Assembly (NCBI GenBank): GCA_963839475.1
Contig: CAWIVH010000018.1
Coordinates: 62,001-126,000 of the forward strand
Length of the DNA stretch: 64,000 nt
Source of the DNA: CAWIVH01 sp963839475
GTDB lineage: Bacteria; Acidobacteriota; UBA6911
Reading direction: 5' to 3'
Positions 8,884 to 17,088 of the stretch are shown here, in pieces. Position 1 is the stretch's first letter; each line of letters begins with the position of its first letter. Position numbers and translations under genes: made by a program. The notes below the pieces were generated by a model, which saw only the letters and a program-made list of their open reading frames with translations, was not told the origin of the DNA and did no database searches.

Positions 8884-9082
8884 CGGGCGGGCACTTTCCA
8901 TAATCCGGGGACATAAGGTCTCCGTCTATGCCCTAATCCCACAGCCATGCTTTTCCTCTCCGAGAGTCCAGTTGGAAATCAGGGTGCAGAGTCTTAATCC
9001 TGGAAGTCGTCGCATCGTTTCCGCGGGCCAAATCCGGAAAACCAGGGACACTTCCCTATTTTGCAGTTCCAGGAGCGATGCA

Positions 9083-10408
9083 TCAGGCTCCGCGATTCAT
9101 CCCTAATAGGGGGGAGTCCCCAGTTTTCCTGGAAGGGAACCAGCTCTGGACTTCGTACCCGGCCAGCAGGTGGAGTAGCCAGGCCAGGGGCGCCGGGTAG
9201 TGCGCCACGTAGCTGACGAGGTAATAGACGAGAGGGAATGTCGCGAGAGGGATGAGCAGCGCCGCCCGGCCGGGAGCGTCGAGCGTCGGCAGGATGCGTC
9301 GCAGACCGAGGACCGCAAGCACCGTCACCGCCGTGAAGAGCGCGGCCAGCCAGGGGTAGCGCAGTTGGCCGCACCAGAAATGAAGAAAGCGCATCAGGGT
9401 AAGGCGCAAGAATTCGGCAGGATGATTTCTGATCCACGAGAGGGCCTCGTTCCTGGCCCGCCGGTTGTACTCCCCTTCTCCCAGGTCTCGCACCTGGCGG
9501 GCCTCTTCCAGGTTCTCGCTGGGGTGGCGTAAGGTGCCGTCGCGGGCAAAGCTAACCTCGATGTCTGCATCGGCTCCCGGGTGATTGGCGATGCGGAGCT
9601 CCAGGCCGAAATTGCTGCGGATGAAAAAGAACCCATGGAGGGCCGCGTAATTGCGCCAAGTCCAGGGAACGCATGCCAAAATGGCGCCCGCAGCGATGCA
9701 TGTGGCGAGGAGCCACTTGCGCTGGCCGCGCCTCCACCGGAGTTCGAAGATCAGGTTGCCCAACACGACGAGGAGCAAGGGGGGCAATATGTGAAACGCC
9801 GCGCCGCACGCCATTCCGAGCAGCAACGAGCCCGCGCCGGAAAGGCGATCCGCGGTCCATCGGCTGAGAAAGGCGATCATCAGCATTCCAAACACCAGGG
9901 ACGCATGGGCCGTGGCCCCGAGGCCGATGGCTTCGCCCAGACCTTCCAGCGGAATGAGTGCGCAGGCTATCCCCGCGAAAATCCCCGCCCGCCTGCCCAG
10001 ACCCAATTTGCTGGCGAACCACGGAAGGAGGGCGTAGAGCGCGGAATGGCTGCTGATTCCCACCAGCGCGCGCACATACCCGGCGGTCGGGGTCATTCCG
10101 AAAGCGTGGTAGATGAGAGCAAGAAGAACCGGTGAAAGAGGAGTGGGGTGTGCGGTAGGCCCCGTCGGGATCATGTAAGGATCGGCGAACTGCCCGGCGC
10201 GCAGGAGCGACAACGCAACTCTGCCTATCTCGCCGCCAAGACGATAGAAGTCTTGGTGATTGCTCACCCAGACGGCAAGCAGGATGCCTCGCACCGCGAA
10301 AGAGATCAGGAAGATAAGGACGGACGCCGCGGCATGAGAACGGAAGATCCCACCCGCCGCTTCAGGCATCGCCTGCGATGCGCGGTTTTCGGGACTCGCA
10401 ATGCCCAT
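9083..10408 (-). CDS. multi-spanning membrane protein, probable GT-C-type glycosyltransferase
   Basis: A 441-residue polytopic membrane protein with about nine or ten hydrophobic segments. Its layout resembles lipid-linked-sugar glycosyltransferases of the dolichyl-phosphate-mannose mannosyltransferase (GT-C) group. The first large loop after helix 1 ('DFYRLGGEIGRVALSLLRAGQFADPYM') is where such enzymes carry their catalytic acidic residue. The C-terminal soluble portion is short, unlike ArnT. The ATG at 10408 has GGAGG about seven bases upstream and is preferred to the TTG one codon earlier. It stands alone between the TA pair and a small secreted protein. The function is by topology only; donor and acceptor are unknown. 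Confidence 0.6.
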   Translation of the reverse strand: MGIASPENRASQAMPEAAGGIFRSHAAASVLIFLISFAVRGILLAVWVSNHQDFYRLGGEIGRVALSLLRAGQFADPYMIPTGPTAHPTPLSPVLLALIYHAFGMTPTAGYVRALVGISSHSALYALLPWFASKLGLGRRAGIFAGIACALIPLEGLGEAIGLGATAHASLVFGMLMIAFLSRWTADRLSGAGSLLLGMACGAAFHILPPLLLVVLGNLIFELRWRRGQRKWLLATCIAAGAILACVPWTWRNYAALHGFFFIRSNFGLELRIANHPGADADIEVSFARDGTLRHPSENLEEARQVRDLGEGEYNRRARNEALSWIRNHPAEFLRLTLMRFLHFWCGQLRYPWLAALFTAVTVLAVLGLRRILPTLDAPGRAALLIPLATFPLVYYLVSYVAHYPAPLAWLLHLLAGYEVQSWFPSRKTGDSPLLGMNRGA

Positions 10409-10426
10409 CAACGACCTCCGTGAGGA

Positions 10427-10762
10427 TCAGCCACTCCAAGTATACCGCTGATCGACGCGATTGAACGTTTTCCCGTCCTGTAATAAAGGAAGGGAGATCT
10501 TTCCCGGAATGTCCAGGACCAGCGATCCTTCCCTGTAGATCACATGCACTTTGGCACGGCTGCTGTGTCTGTATTCTCCCAGGTACTTGTCATATTTCGC
10601 GGGGACAGACGGTTTCGATTCCGAAGGGCCGCGGGAGCCGATCCGATAATCGAGGATTTCCATCGCGAAATGGTGCTCCCTGGCAGGCCGTTCATCGGTT
10701 GCCGCCGGCCATGCCGGCGTCAGCAATGGCGATGCCATGAGTATCAATTTTCTTGCTTTCAT
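10427..10762 (-). CDS. small secreted protein with a DUF3471-like beta domain
   Basis: A 111-residue protein with a signal peptide at about 1-20. The segment 'KYLGEYRHSS...VHVIYREGSLVLDIPG' resembles the beta-barrel unit (DUF3471-like) that normally sits at the C-terminus of beta-lactamase-family or S41 peptidase-like enzymes. No catalytic domain is present, so this is either a stand-alone version or a leftover tail. GGAGGGAGG precedes the ATG at 10762 and argues for expression. It follows the ABC permease gene in the same direction with a 61-base gap and may be part of that operon. Confidence 0.55.
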   Translation of the reverse strand: MKARKLILMASPLLTPAWPAATDERPAREHHFAMEILDYRIGSRGPSESKPSVPAKYDKYLGEYRHSSRAKVHVIYREGSLVLDIPGKISLPLLQDGKTFNRVDQRYTWSG

Positions 10763-10823
10763 TGGAAGCCTCCCTCCGGCATCACGCCGGAAAATGCCCA
10801 TTCAGCCTCCGGACACACCTGAT

Positions 10824-11462
10824 CTAGAGAGACGCCTCACTCCTCTGCTTCACGCGGACAGCCACCTGCATAAGCCCGTAATAGGCTGCGAGCGCAATAA
10901 GGAAGAGACAGAGTTGCAGATACCACGGGCCCTCGGCCAGCCAGCGGGCGGCGGCAATTCCCGGGGCGCCGACCCAGTTCCTACGATCAACGTTAAGGAT
11001 GAAGGCTGCGATGATGCCGACCACGATCAAGGACAGGACCCCCACCGTCAACGCGGACTGGCCGAACCGCCAGGAAAAGATGTACCAGCAGGCCACAAGG
11101 GGAAGTGAAATGGCACAGGTCAGATTGGCCAGCGCCATGTATATGGGGTACTCCCAGGTGGAACCCCAGGCCCATCCGTTGAACAGCGACAGAATCAGCC
11201 AGTAGGCGAATGCTGCCGCGAGAGCGAGTGCGAATTTCGCGCGTACGACCTCGCGGTCGGTCACCGGCAGCATGCGCAGGAGAGCGTACGACTCCTGCTT
11301 TTCGCTCCACAGGACCGAACTGCTGAGCCACAAGGGAACCCAGAACGCCAACATGGAGATGATCCCCCCTTTACCCTTCAGCAGGGCGGGCCATGCAGGC
11401 GCGCAGAACGTGACCAGGTGGGTGAAGTAGAAAAAGGACGTCTTGCGGGCGATGGCAAACAT
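10824..11462 (-). CDS. ABC-2-type membrane protein of a YtrA-regulated exporter
   Basis: A 212-residue hydrophobic protein with about six membrane segments, matching the size of ABC-2 permease subunits. It has no other recognisable motif. It starts one base after the stop of the ATPase gene, with the Shine-Dalgarno inside that gene's last codons (AGGAGAGTGAC), so it is translationally coupled. With the ATPase it should form an exporter in the inner membrane. The cargo is not evident; GntR/YtrA-controlled ABC-2 systems in other bacteria often respond to cell-envelope antibiotics. Confidence 0.75.
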   Translation of the reverse strand: MFAIARKTSFFYFTHLVTFCAPAWPALLKGKGGIISMLAFWVPLWLSSSVLWSEKQESYALLRMLPVTDREVVRAKFALALAAAFAYWLILSLFNGWAWGSTWEYPIYMALANLTCAISLPLVACWYIFSWRFGQSALTVGVLSLIVVGIIAAFILNVDRRNWVGAPGIAAARWLAEGPWYLQLCLFLIALAAYYGLMQVAVRVKQRSEASL

Positions 11463-11463
11463 G

Positions 11464-12336
11464 TCACTCTCCTTTCAGCATCGCGATCAGGATTTCATCG
11501 AGATGGGCGTTTTCCACCTTGACGTCTCCCGCGGCAATTCCGGCGCCCAGTTGCTCGCGCAGAGCGGCAAAATCGTGGGTGAGTCCCGAACTGCCGAAGG
11601 GCCGTACCTGGATGTCGGTGAATTGCCGCACCAGGTCGGGAGGCAGTGCTCCTTCCCTGAAATGGATCCGTTTCCATTGGGCCAGCAGATCCTCCTTCTC
11701 GGACTGAAACACCAGCTTCCCTTCGTTCAGGAAGTTGACATACTCGGCGATCTCCTCGAGTCCGTCGGTGATGTGGGATGCCGCCACGACGGTCCGGCTG
11801 CCGTCAGCGGTGAAATGCCGCAGCCTTTCGAGAAGCGAACGGCGCAGGAGAACATCCAGACCAGCCGTCGGCTCGTCCAGGATGAGCAGATCCGCCTCGT
11901 GAGACAGAGCCAGGGCAATCGACAGCAGCGTCTTCTGCCCCCTGGAAAGATGTTTGATCGCCTTTTCCCGGCTGATCTTGAACTCATCGAGCATCCGATA
12001 AAAACTCCCGCCGTCCCAGCGCTCGAAGAAGGCGGCGGCAAAGCGGGCATTGAATTCAACGGACCTGTCCGGGTAGAAACTCGACTCCTGCGGAACATAT
12101 CCGATCCGGTTCTTGATCTCCTTTTCCCGCTCGTCGTAGTCGAGCCCGAATACCCGGACCGTTCCGGAACTCGCTGGGACCTGATGCGCCAGCAATTTCA
12201 ACAGCGTGGTCTTACCGGCGCCGATGGGTCCGAAGAAAGCCGCAATGCAACCGCAGGGAATCTCGATGGAAATATCACCCAGTCTAAAATCATGGTATCG
12301 CTTGGCGAGGCTCTTCGCCTCCAATATGGATTGCAT
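11464..12336 (-). CDS. ABC transporter ATP-binding protein
   Basis: A 290-residue ATPase. Walker A is GPIGAGKTT at residues 36-44, the signature is LSRGQK, Walker B is LLILDEPTAGLD, and a C-terminal extension of about 80 residues follows the core. Such extensions are common in ABC-2 exporter ATPases. AGGAGG stands before the ATG at 12336, which is preferred over the upstream in-frame start at 12474 that would overlap the regulator. The gene begins directly after the regulator stop (TGAAATG), giving the tight order regulator-ATPase-permease. Confidence 0.93.
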   Translation of the reverse strand: MQSILEAKSLAKRYHDFRLGDISIEIPCGCIAAFFGPIGAGKTTLLKLLAHQVPASSGTVRVFGLDYDEREKEIKNRIGYVPQESSFYPDRSVEFNARFAAAFFERWDGGSFYRMLDEFKISREKAIKHLSRGQKTLLSIALALSHEADLLILDEPTAGLDVLLRRSLLERLRHFTADGSRTVVAASHITDGLEEIAEYVNFLNEGKLVFQSEKEDLLAQWKRIHFREGALPPDLVRQFTDIQVRPFGSSGLTHDFAALREQLGAGIAAGDVKVENAHLDEILIAMLKGE

Positions 12337-12337
12337 T

Positions 12338-12709
12338 TCAGTCCTCCTGGATATGGCGGATAAGCTGAATAAGGTCGTCGCCTGAGATGCCGAATTTTGT
12401 GCCGGTTCCAAGCATCCGCGCCAACTCCGTCCGGAATTCCTCAAGCTTCTCGTTGCGCAGGCGGCTTCGATCAATCCCGGCTACGAAAGAACCCATGCCG
12501 GCACGGGTGAAAATGTAACCCTCGTTTTCCAGATCCAGATAGGCGCGCTTGATAGTGATCGCACTGGTCTTGAGCGCTTCAGAGAGTTCGCGGACCGAGG
12601 GGAGTTTCTCGTCTGGCTTCAGGTCGCCCGCCGCGATGGCGTTTTTTATTTGATCGGTGATCTGCTTGTACATCGGATCCGGATGGCTTGGCGATAGGGC
12701 AATGAACAA
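12338..12709 (-). CDS. GntR-family regulator, YtrA subfamily
   Basis: A 123-residue repressor. The winged helix-turn-helix (PSVRELSEALKTSAITIKRAYLDLENEGYI) is followed by only about 50 residues, the short C-terminus that defines the YtrA subfamily. These regulators control ABC exporter operons that they head. The TTG start at 12709 is supported by AGGAGG five bases upstream. It lies first in a three-gene operon and probably represses its own promoter through the dyad at 12727-12745. The inducer is unknown. Confidence 0.9.
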   Translation of the reverse strand: MFIALSPSHPDPMYKQITDQIKNAIAAGDLKPDEKLPSVRELSEALKTSAITIKRAYLDLENEGYIFTRAGMGSFVAGIDRSRLRNEKLEEFRTELARMLGTGTKFGISGDDLIQLIRHIQED

Positions 12710-12726
12710 GGCAGCCTCCTAATTTA

Positions 12727-12774
12727 GTATGCATATTCACTATACACAGTATGATTTGTATTTGATCATGTCAA
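12727..12774 (-). promoter_or_regulatory. sigma-70 promoter and operator of the GntR-ABC operon
   Basis: On the minus strand TTGACA (12774-12769) is followed after 17 bases by TACTGT (12751-12746). Just downstream, around the expected transcription start, lies a dyad with GTAT/ATAC ends (12727-12745, GTATAGTGAATATGCATAC on the minus strand). A repressor at this position would block initiation, which fits autorepression by the YtrA-type regulator. Operator identity is inference. Confidence 0.6.
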
Positions 12775-12856
12775 GAGAAAAATACAAGGGGGGCCTCAAT
12801 GAAGGCAGATGATCGGCAAGAACTACTGCATTCATCGTGTATCCTATTGAATAACA

Positions 12857-13087
12857 ATGACTTATCATTCAGTTTTGAGGCTGGACGGCATCGGCAGACC
12901 GGGTCGAGTATTTTCGGAACGCGGCATGAAGATTTTTTCATCCTTTTTCAAAAGGGGCAAGTTCAAGGGGGTTCGCCTTGCATCGCTGAATTCCATTTGC
13001 GCCGTTTTGGATCGTCAGCCGGGCGATCTTTCGGAATATGTCCAGGATATCGAGGAAGGAAATACAGAGAGGGGAGTAAAACCATGA
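12857..13087 (+). pseudogene. decayed XRE (HTH_26/YozG-like) regulator
   Basis: The 76-residue frame ends with 'KGVRLASLNSICAVLDRQPGDLSEYVQD', a close match to the C-terminus of small Cro/C1-type regulators, which usually read 'LDKICEALDCQPGDLLEYV'. The N-terminal 'FSERGMK' also fits the first helix. The central recognition helices are missing; the sequence jumps from 'RGMK' to 'SSFFKRGKFKG', a loss of about 15 residues. It therefore looks inactivated by an internal deletion. Intact relatives are usually followed by a DUF2975 membrane protein. Here a 79-codon frame starts inside the stop codon (13084, GGGGAG upstream) but shows no clear membrane protein and is probably decayed too. Confidence 0.5.
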
Positions 13088-13283
13088 AATCCGTCAGCGA
13101 CACAGGACCCGGAAATGCCAGACGGCACTCAGCTGCCGGATGGCCGGCCATTCTCCAGGCAGTCATCCTGCTTCCTGAGATGGGGCTCGCGGTTTATCTA
13201 GAATTCCCTTCGCGGACCCGTTCCGTTCCGATTCGGACAAATCGCGAAAATCCCTTCAGATGCGATGATAGGGATTCAATCCT

Positions 13284-13892
13284 TCAGCGCAGGGCTCCTT
13301 GTCCTTCCAGATCCTTCATATAGCGTTCCAGCTCGTGACTTATCTCCACCAGACGGTTCTTTGTTCTTCGCCAGGCAACGGCCAGAAATGCCGTTACTAC
13401 GGCCATTCTTTCCAGGGACTCTATCGCATTCTCGCGCGAATCCGGAGGGCTGGGAAACACCATTACGAGCAACAGAGCAGCGGCAGCCAGGAGGACCATG
13501 AACCGCTGGGAGTAACGTTCGATGCGGAGCCGGCTTTCCACCTGCCGGTATTCTCGCGAAATGAACTCCACCATGGACGTAGTCGCCGGGGCACGAAGCC
13601 TTCGCATCAGCAGGACCATGCCTGTCGCTCCGTCAGCCAACAGCGCCAGGGCAAAAAGCCAGGCTGCTATCCTTGCCCCCCCGGGACGCATAACCACAGT
13701 GGAGGCTGCGCCAGCGATCAACGCAAACAACAAGGAAAATATGAGTCTTGCCCATTCGTCGGAACGCTGCAAATCCCGGATTGAACTGGTCCGCAGAAAG
13801 CGAAGATGGGTTGAAAGATTCACCTGCGCAGCAAGCGGAGGCTCCGCCACAGCGCGATTTTGCCAGGCTGATTTATATCTATCCAGGTCCAT
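13284..13892 (-). CDS. membrane protein paired with the ECF sigma factor
   Basis: A 202-residue protein with about four membrane segments in two pairs and a coiled middle part. It begins with 'MDLDRYKSAWQ', a short motif shared by many membrane proteins encoded next to ECF sigma factors in Acidobacteriota and Bacteroidota. The start at 13892 has GGAGGGTGAAA and lies two bases after the sigma-factor stop, so translation is coupled. A role as membrane-bound modulator or anti-sigma partner is plausible, but it carries no recognisable zinc anti-sigma (HxxxCxxC) motif. Confidence 0.75.
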   Translation of the reverse strand: MDLDRYKSAWQNRAVAEPPLAAQVNLSTHLRFLRTSSIRDLQRSDEWARLIFSLLFALIAGAASTVVMRPGGARIAAWLFALALLADGATGMVLLMRRLRAPATTSMVEFISREYRQVESRLRIERYSQRFMVLLAAAALLLVMVFPSPPDSRENAIESLERMAVVTAFLAVAWRRTKNRLVEISHELERYMKDLEGQGALR

Positions 13893-13894
13893 TT

Positions 13895-14392
13895 TCACCC
13901 TCCGCAATATCGCAGAGTGAAAGCCTTTTTGAGGCGGTTGATTCGAACTCCTACATGGTTTTCAGTCAGGCCGGTCACCTCGGAGATTTCGTGGTAGCTG
14001 AGATCCTCCAGGTAGAGAAGGAACACCGCGCGATCGACCGCGGCGAGCGACTGCAAAAACTCCTCCAGAATCATGATCTCGTCCATGGCGCTGGGGGGAG
14101 CTGCCGGCTGCTCTTTCGCTTCTTCCAGCGGCCGTGCCGCCGGCTCGGGGCGCCGGCCATTCTTGCGGCGATAGGTGACGGCGGTATTCAAGGCTACCCG
14201 GTACACCCAAGTGGCACGCGCCGAACGGCCCTCGAAACTGTCGAGGCCGCGCCACATTTGCAGCAGGATTTCCTGGCACAGGTCGCGGTACTCGTCGCCG
14301 CGGGCAAAGCTCCGCGCAATGGCCAGGATGCGGCGCTGGTTTGCGGCCACGACTTCTTCGAAGAGCCGCTCTTTTGCATCGTCGCCGGCCAT
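13895..14392 (-). CDS. ECF-type RNA polymerase sigma factor
   Basis: A 165-residue group-4 sigma factor. Region 2 is seen in 'RDLCQEILLQMWRGLDSFEGRSARATWVYRVALNTAV', and region 4 in 'YLEDLSYHEISEVTGLTENHVGVRINRLKKAF', with a short proline-rich linker between them. It would direct RNA polymerase to a small extracytoplasmic regulon. The start has GGGAGATCACC upstream. The next gene encodes its probable membrane partner. Confidence 0.93.
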   Translation of the reverse strand: MAGDDAKERLFEEVVAANQRRILAIARSFARGDEYRDLCQEILLQMWRGLDSFEGRSARATWVYRVALNTAVTYRRKNGRRPEPAARPLEEAKEQPAAPPSAMDEIMILEEFLQSLAAVDRAVFLLYLEDLSYHEISEVTGLTENHVGVRINRLKKAFTLRYCGG

Positions 14393-14795
14393 GGTGATCT
14401 CCCGTCACCCTATATTAGTCGCTCTCCGGGGGGCAAAATTACAATTCTGGATAAATTTGCCCGAGTACCTTCCTCACCAGAAGGTGAACTGTTGAAACCA
14501 GAAAGCATGGCTGAGGGTCAGCCGCCGAACAGGTATGACATTAAAGCTAAGAAGATATCGGTGTCAGGCTGGAATTTCCCTGATTGGAGTGGCAAACGCA
14601 GAGGCGAAGCACGCCCGAGGGGATAACAGTACTTCCGGTCTGACATTGCATCTTTGGATCTGTGCCGCACCCCATGAAATCTCAGGTTGCGTATAGGCGG
14701 AGACGGCAGAGGCCCTCCTCGGTGAAAACCGGAATGCCGTCCAAAATCCTGACGTGCTGCGGTGGTATTATCCTTTTTTCCACAGGGTCTCATTC
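14393..14795. other. 403-bp intergenic region
   Basis: This lies between the divergent sigma-factor and methyltransferase genes and should hold both promoters. Open frames that cross it on either strand have no recognisable features. I see no RNA gene or clear repeat. Confidence 0.5.
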
Positions 14796-15932
14796 ATGGG
14801 CGGTCTGTTTTTGAATCTCAAGAAAATAGCAAAGAAAATTCTACCTTATTGGGTGCGGAGGCCTTTCCGGCTGGCCTACGAATTCTGCTTGAGAACCAGC
14901 TGGAAATTCCGGCTGCCGCCCAAATACGACGAAAAAGTCGCCGCTGAAGTGGAGGATTACCTTAACAAGTATCATGGCTTCGATGTTCAGGAGCCTCTGA
15001 TTGAACCCGTGCCTGCCTCTTGGGATTACGTCGAAACCGGGACGCAAACTATAATCCGGAACGAAATCGGTCTCTCCCAATGGGAATATGTCATTCATCG
15101 GGCCAATGAGATTCCTTCCCCAGCATTGTTGAGCCTGGGATCTGGCCCTTGCGGGATTGAAATCTCCCTGGCGGAAAAATTCAGGACTTCATATAGCTAC
15201 CATTGCCTGGACCTGAATGAACGGCTGTTGACCCTGGGGAAAAACCAGGCCGTCCGCAAGGGTCTGAATCTCACCGTGCAGACAATGGATTTGAACCGCA
15301 TTACCATCGAACCGGCCCAATACGACATCATTACGGCCTTTGCATCCTTGCACCATCTGATCGAATTGGAACGGGTTTACGAGGCAGTGAATCGCGCCCT
15401 CAAACCGGAAGGAATATTCGTGGTGCTGGATGTGATAACGCGAAATGGTCTCCGGATGTGGCCCGAGACATTCAGCAAGGCAAAGGCAATATGGTCTATA
15501 TTGCCGGACAAATATAAAATGAACCACACCCTGCATGTCGATCCCAGCTTTACGCCTGAGCTAGCGAACAAGAATCACAGCACGGGAAATTTTGAAGGGG
15601 TGAGGAGCGGAGATGTGCTGCCTCTAATATCCTTATATTTCGATCCGGTGATTTATATTCCGCTCCATTCGATCTGCCGGATATTTTTGGACACCACGTA
15701 CGGACCCAATTACGACATGAGTAATCCAGGGGACCGCGCTGCCGTGGAATTCCTATGGAGCCTCGACCGCCATTACCTCGAGGCGCGCATTTTGCCGCCC
15801 GGTTCCATGTTCGCCGTTATGCGCAAAAAGGGATGCGCTGAACCCGAGAAGGTTCAGGAGGTCTCGCGTCGAATGCTCGGCGATTGCCGATCCCGTATGC
15901 GGCGCTGGGTCGCGGCAGGCAAGGGGGTTTGA
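14796..15932 (+). CDS. SAM-dependent methyltransferase, class I
   Basis: A 378-residue protein. A basic N-terminal segment of about 110 residues precedes a Rossmann methyltransferase domain. Motif I is 'LLSLGSGPCGIEIS', the acidic post-I residue is in 'HCLDLNERLL', and 'YDIITAFASLHHLIELERVYEAVNRALKPEGIFVVLD' covers motifs II and III. It would transfer a methyl group from S-adenosylmethionine to an unknown acceptor. The N-terminal region is like those of methyltransferases found in surface-polysaccharide clusters, but no such genes are adjacent. The ATG at 14796 has AGGG upstream; an earlier GTG at 14754 is possible. Confidence 0.85.
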   Translation: MGGLFLNLKKIAKKILPYWVRRPFRLAYEFCLRTSWKFRLPPKYDEKVAAEVEDYLNKYHGFDVQEPLIEPVPASWDYVETGTQTIIRNEIGLSQWEYVIHRANEIPSPALLSLGSGPCGIEISLAEKFRTSYSYHCLDLNERLLTLGKNQAVRKGLNLTVQTMDLNRITIEPAQYDIITAFASLHHLIELERVYEAVNRALKPEGIFVVLDVITRNGLRMWPETFSKAKAIWSILPDKYKMNHTLHVDPSFTPELANKNHSTGNFEGVRSGDVLPLISLYFDPVIYIPLHSICRIFLDTTYGPNYDMSNPGDRAAVEFLWSLDRHYLEARILPPGSMFAVMRKKGCAEPEKVQEVSRRMLGDCRSRMRRWVAAGKGV

Positions 15933-15998
15933 GTGAACGTTGCGGCGGTGCCGCAGATCCCGCCCGGGCCTGCCTCGCATTCCTCATGAACGATGTAA

Positions 15999-16331
15999 TC
16001 AACGGCTGGATTTCCTGATGCGCAGGACCTCAACATCGGAAATGGCAATCAGGCCAGTATCCATCATAGCCTCCACCACAGGCAGGAGGCGCTGAATGTT
16101 CTGTTCCGAATCCACGATGGTCACAACAATGGGCAGATCGTGGCTCAAGAGATGGGCGCGATGGATTTCAGCGGAATCGCCGAATCCCTCCAGTCCTCTG
16201 AATACGGTGGCGCCGGCAATCCCAAGCTCCCGGCATTTTTGCACAATCGCCTGATACAAAGGCTTCTCGCCGTGACGATCGCTTTCGCTCAAATGAAGAC
16301 GAAGCAGCTTAGACGGCAGGCCGGGTTGCAT
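15999..16331 (-). CDS. DUF190 protein
   Basis: A 110-residue single-domain DUF190 protein, a PII-like ferredoxin fold often encoded beside CrcB fluoride channels. Conserved features are 'LRLHLSESDRHGEKPLYQAIV', 'GIAGATVFRGLEGFG' and 'DLPIVVTIVDSEQNIQ'. It is the last gene of the CrcB cluster and its start overlaps the end of the preceding DUF190 gene by 23 bases; GAGGAATCC lies before the ATG. The biochemical role is unproven; a regulatory or ligand-sensing part in fluoride or cation handling is inferred from context. Confidence 0.88.
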   Translation of the reverse strand: MQPGLPSKLLRLHLSESDRHGEKPLYQAIVQKCRELGIAGATVFRGLEGFGDSAEIHRAHLLSHDLPIVVTIVDSEQNIQRLLPVVEAMMDTGLIAISDVEVLRIRKSSR

Positions 16332-17052
16332 CGGATTCCTCCTTCATGCCGTGGGGGTGAACGATGCGGATGATGTCCACATCTGAAGTGACCATGAGCC
16401 CGTCCTCGATCATCGTTGCCAGGATTTCCGCAGCCCGCTCCAACTTCTCCGCCGAATCGATGACCGCAATCATGACGGGAAGATCGCGCGAAGTGTGCCA
16501 GAAGTTTTCCTTGTGGGTCTGTCCTTTCGCACCATAACCAAGGATTCCCCTGTGAACCGTCGCCCCGGATATATCCATCATTTGAAGGCGCTGGACAATT
16601 GCTTCGAACAAAGGCTGATCATTCCAACGGTCGCTTTCTCCGAGATAGATCCGCATCATCCTGGCCTTCATGCGGATGGATTCGTGCGGCGGGCGCGGCT
16701 CAGGTTTTCGCTCCTTCATGGTGGCCTTGATAACGAAAGTGTCCTGAACCTCGATCAGGCCGTCGGAAACCATGTCGTAAAGCGCCGGCAGGATCTCCTG
16801 CACCTTCTGCTCCGATTCGACAAATTCGATCCTGACCGGCAGGTGTTCCGACAGGACCTCGATTTTGGTGGTGTGCATCCGCTGGTGAGCGCCGAATCCG
16901 GCGATGGCTCGCGAGGCAGTCGCCCCGGCCACGCCTTTGTGCAGGAGAAAGTTGAGTATCGCTTCGTGGAGCGGGCCCACCCGATGGCGTGTATCTTCGT
17001 TTATATAGATCGTGACCTTTTTTGCTGCTCCCTTGTTGAGCATGGCCTGCAT
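16309..17052 (-). CDS. tandem two-domain DUF190 protein
   Basis: A 247-residue protein made of two DUF190 domains joined by a basic, proline-rich linker near residues 112-128. The first covers about 10-110 ('VTIYINEDTRHRVGPLHEAIL', 'GVAGATASRAIAGFG'). The second covers about 130-232 ('MMRIYLGESDRWNDQPLFEAIV', 'DISGATVHRGILGYG'). With the next gene this gives three DUF190 domains beside one CrcB. The start is either 17052 or 17043; the better spacing to GGGG favours neither clearly. It lies 36 bases after the CrcB stop. Confidence 0.87.
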   Translation of the reverse strand: MQAMLNKGAAKKVTIYINEDTRHRVGPLHEAILNFLLHKGVAGATASRAIAGFGAHQRMHTTKIEVLSEHLPVRIEFVESEQKVQEILPALYDMVSDGLIEVQDTFVIKATMKERKPEPRPPHESIRMKARMMRIYLGESDRWNDQPLFEAIVQRLQMMDISGATVHRGILGYGAKGQTHKENFWHTSRDLPVMIAVIDSAEKLERAAEILATMIEDGLMVTSDVDIIRIVHPHGMKEESDATRPAV

Positions 17053-17088
17053 CCCCAGCCGCTGATCTGCGGCAGTGTCCTTCCATCA

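Noticed and set aside
8884..9082. Possible insertion-sequence remnant (phrases such as GGGACACTTCCCTATTTT)
   Set aside because: The wording recalls repeat sequences seen near transposons, but no inverted ends or transposase piece are visible.
13084..13323. 79-codon frame starting inside the decayed XRE stop codon
   Set aside because: It has a possible ribosome site but no clear membrane helix or homology, and it overlaps the end of the convergent membrane-protein gene; noted only with the XRE remnant.
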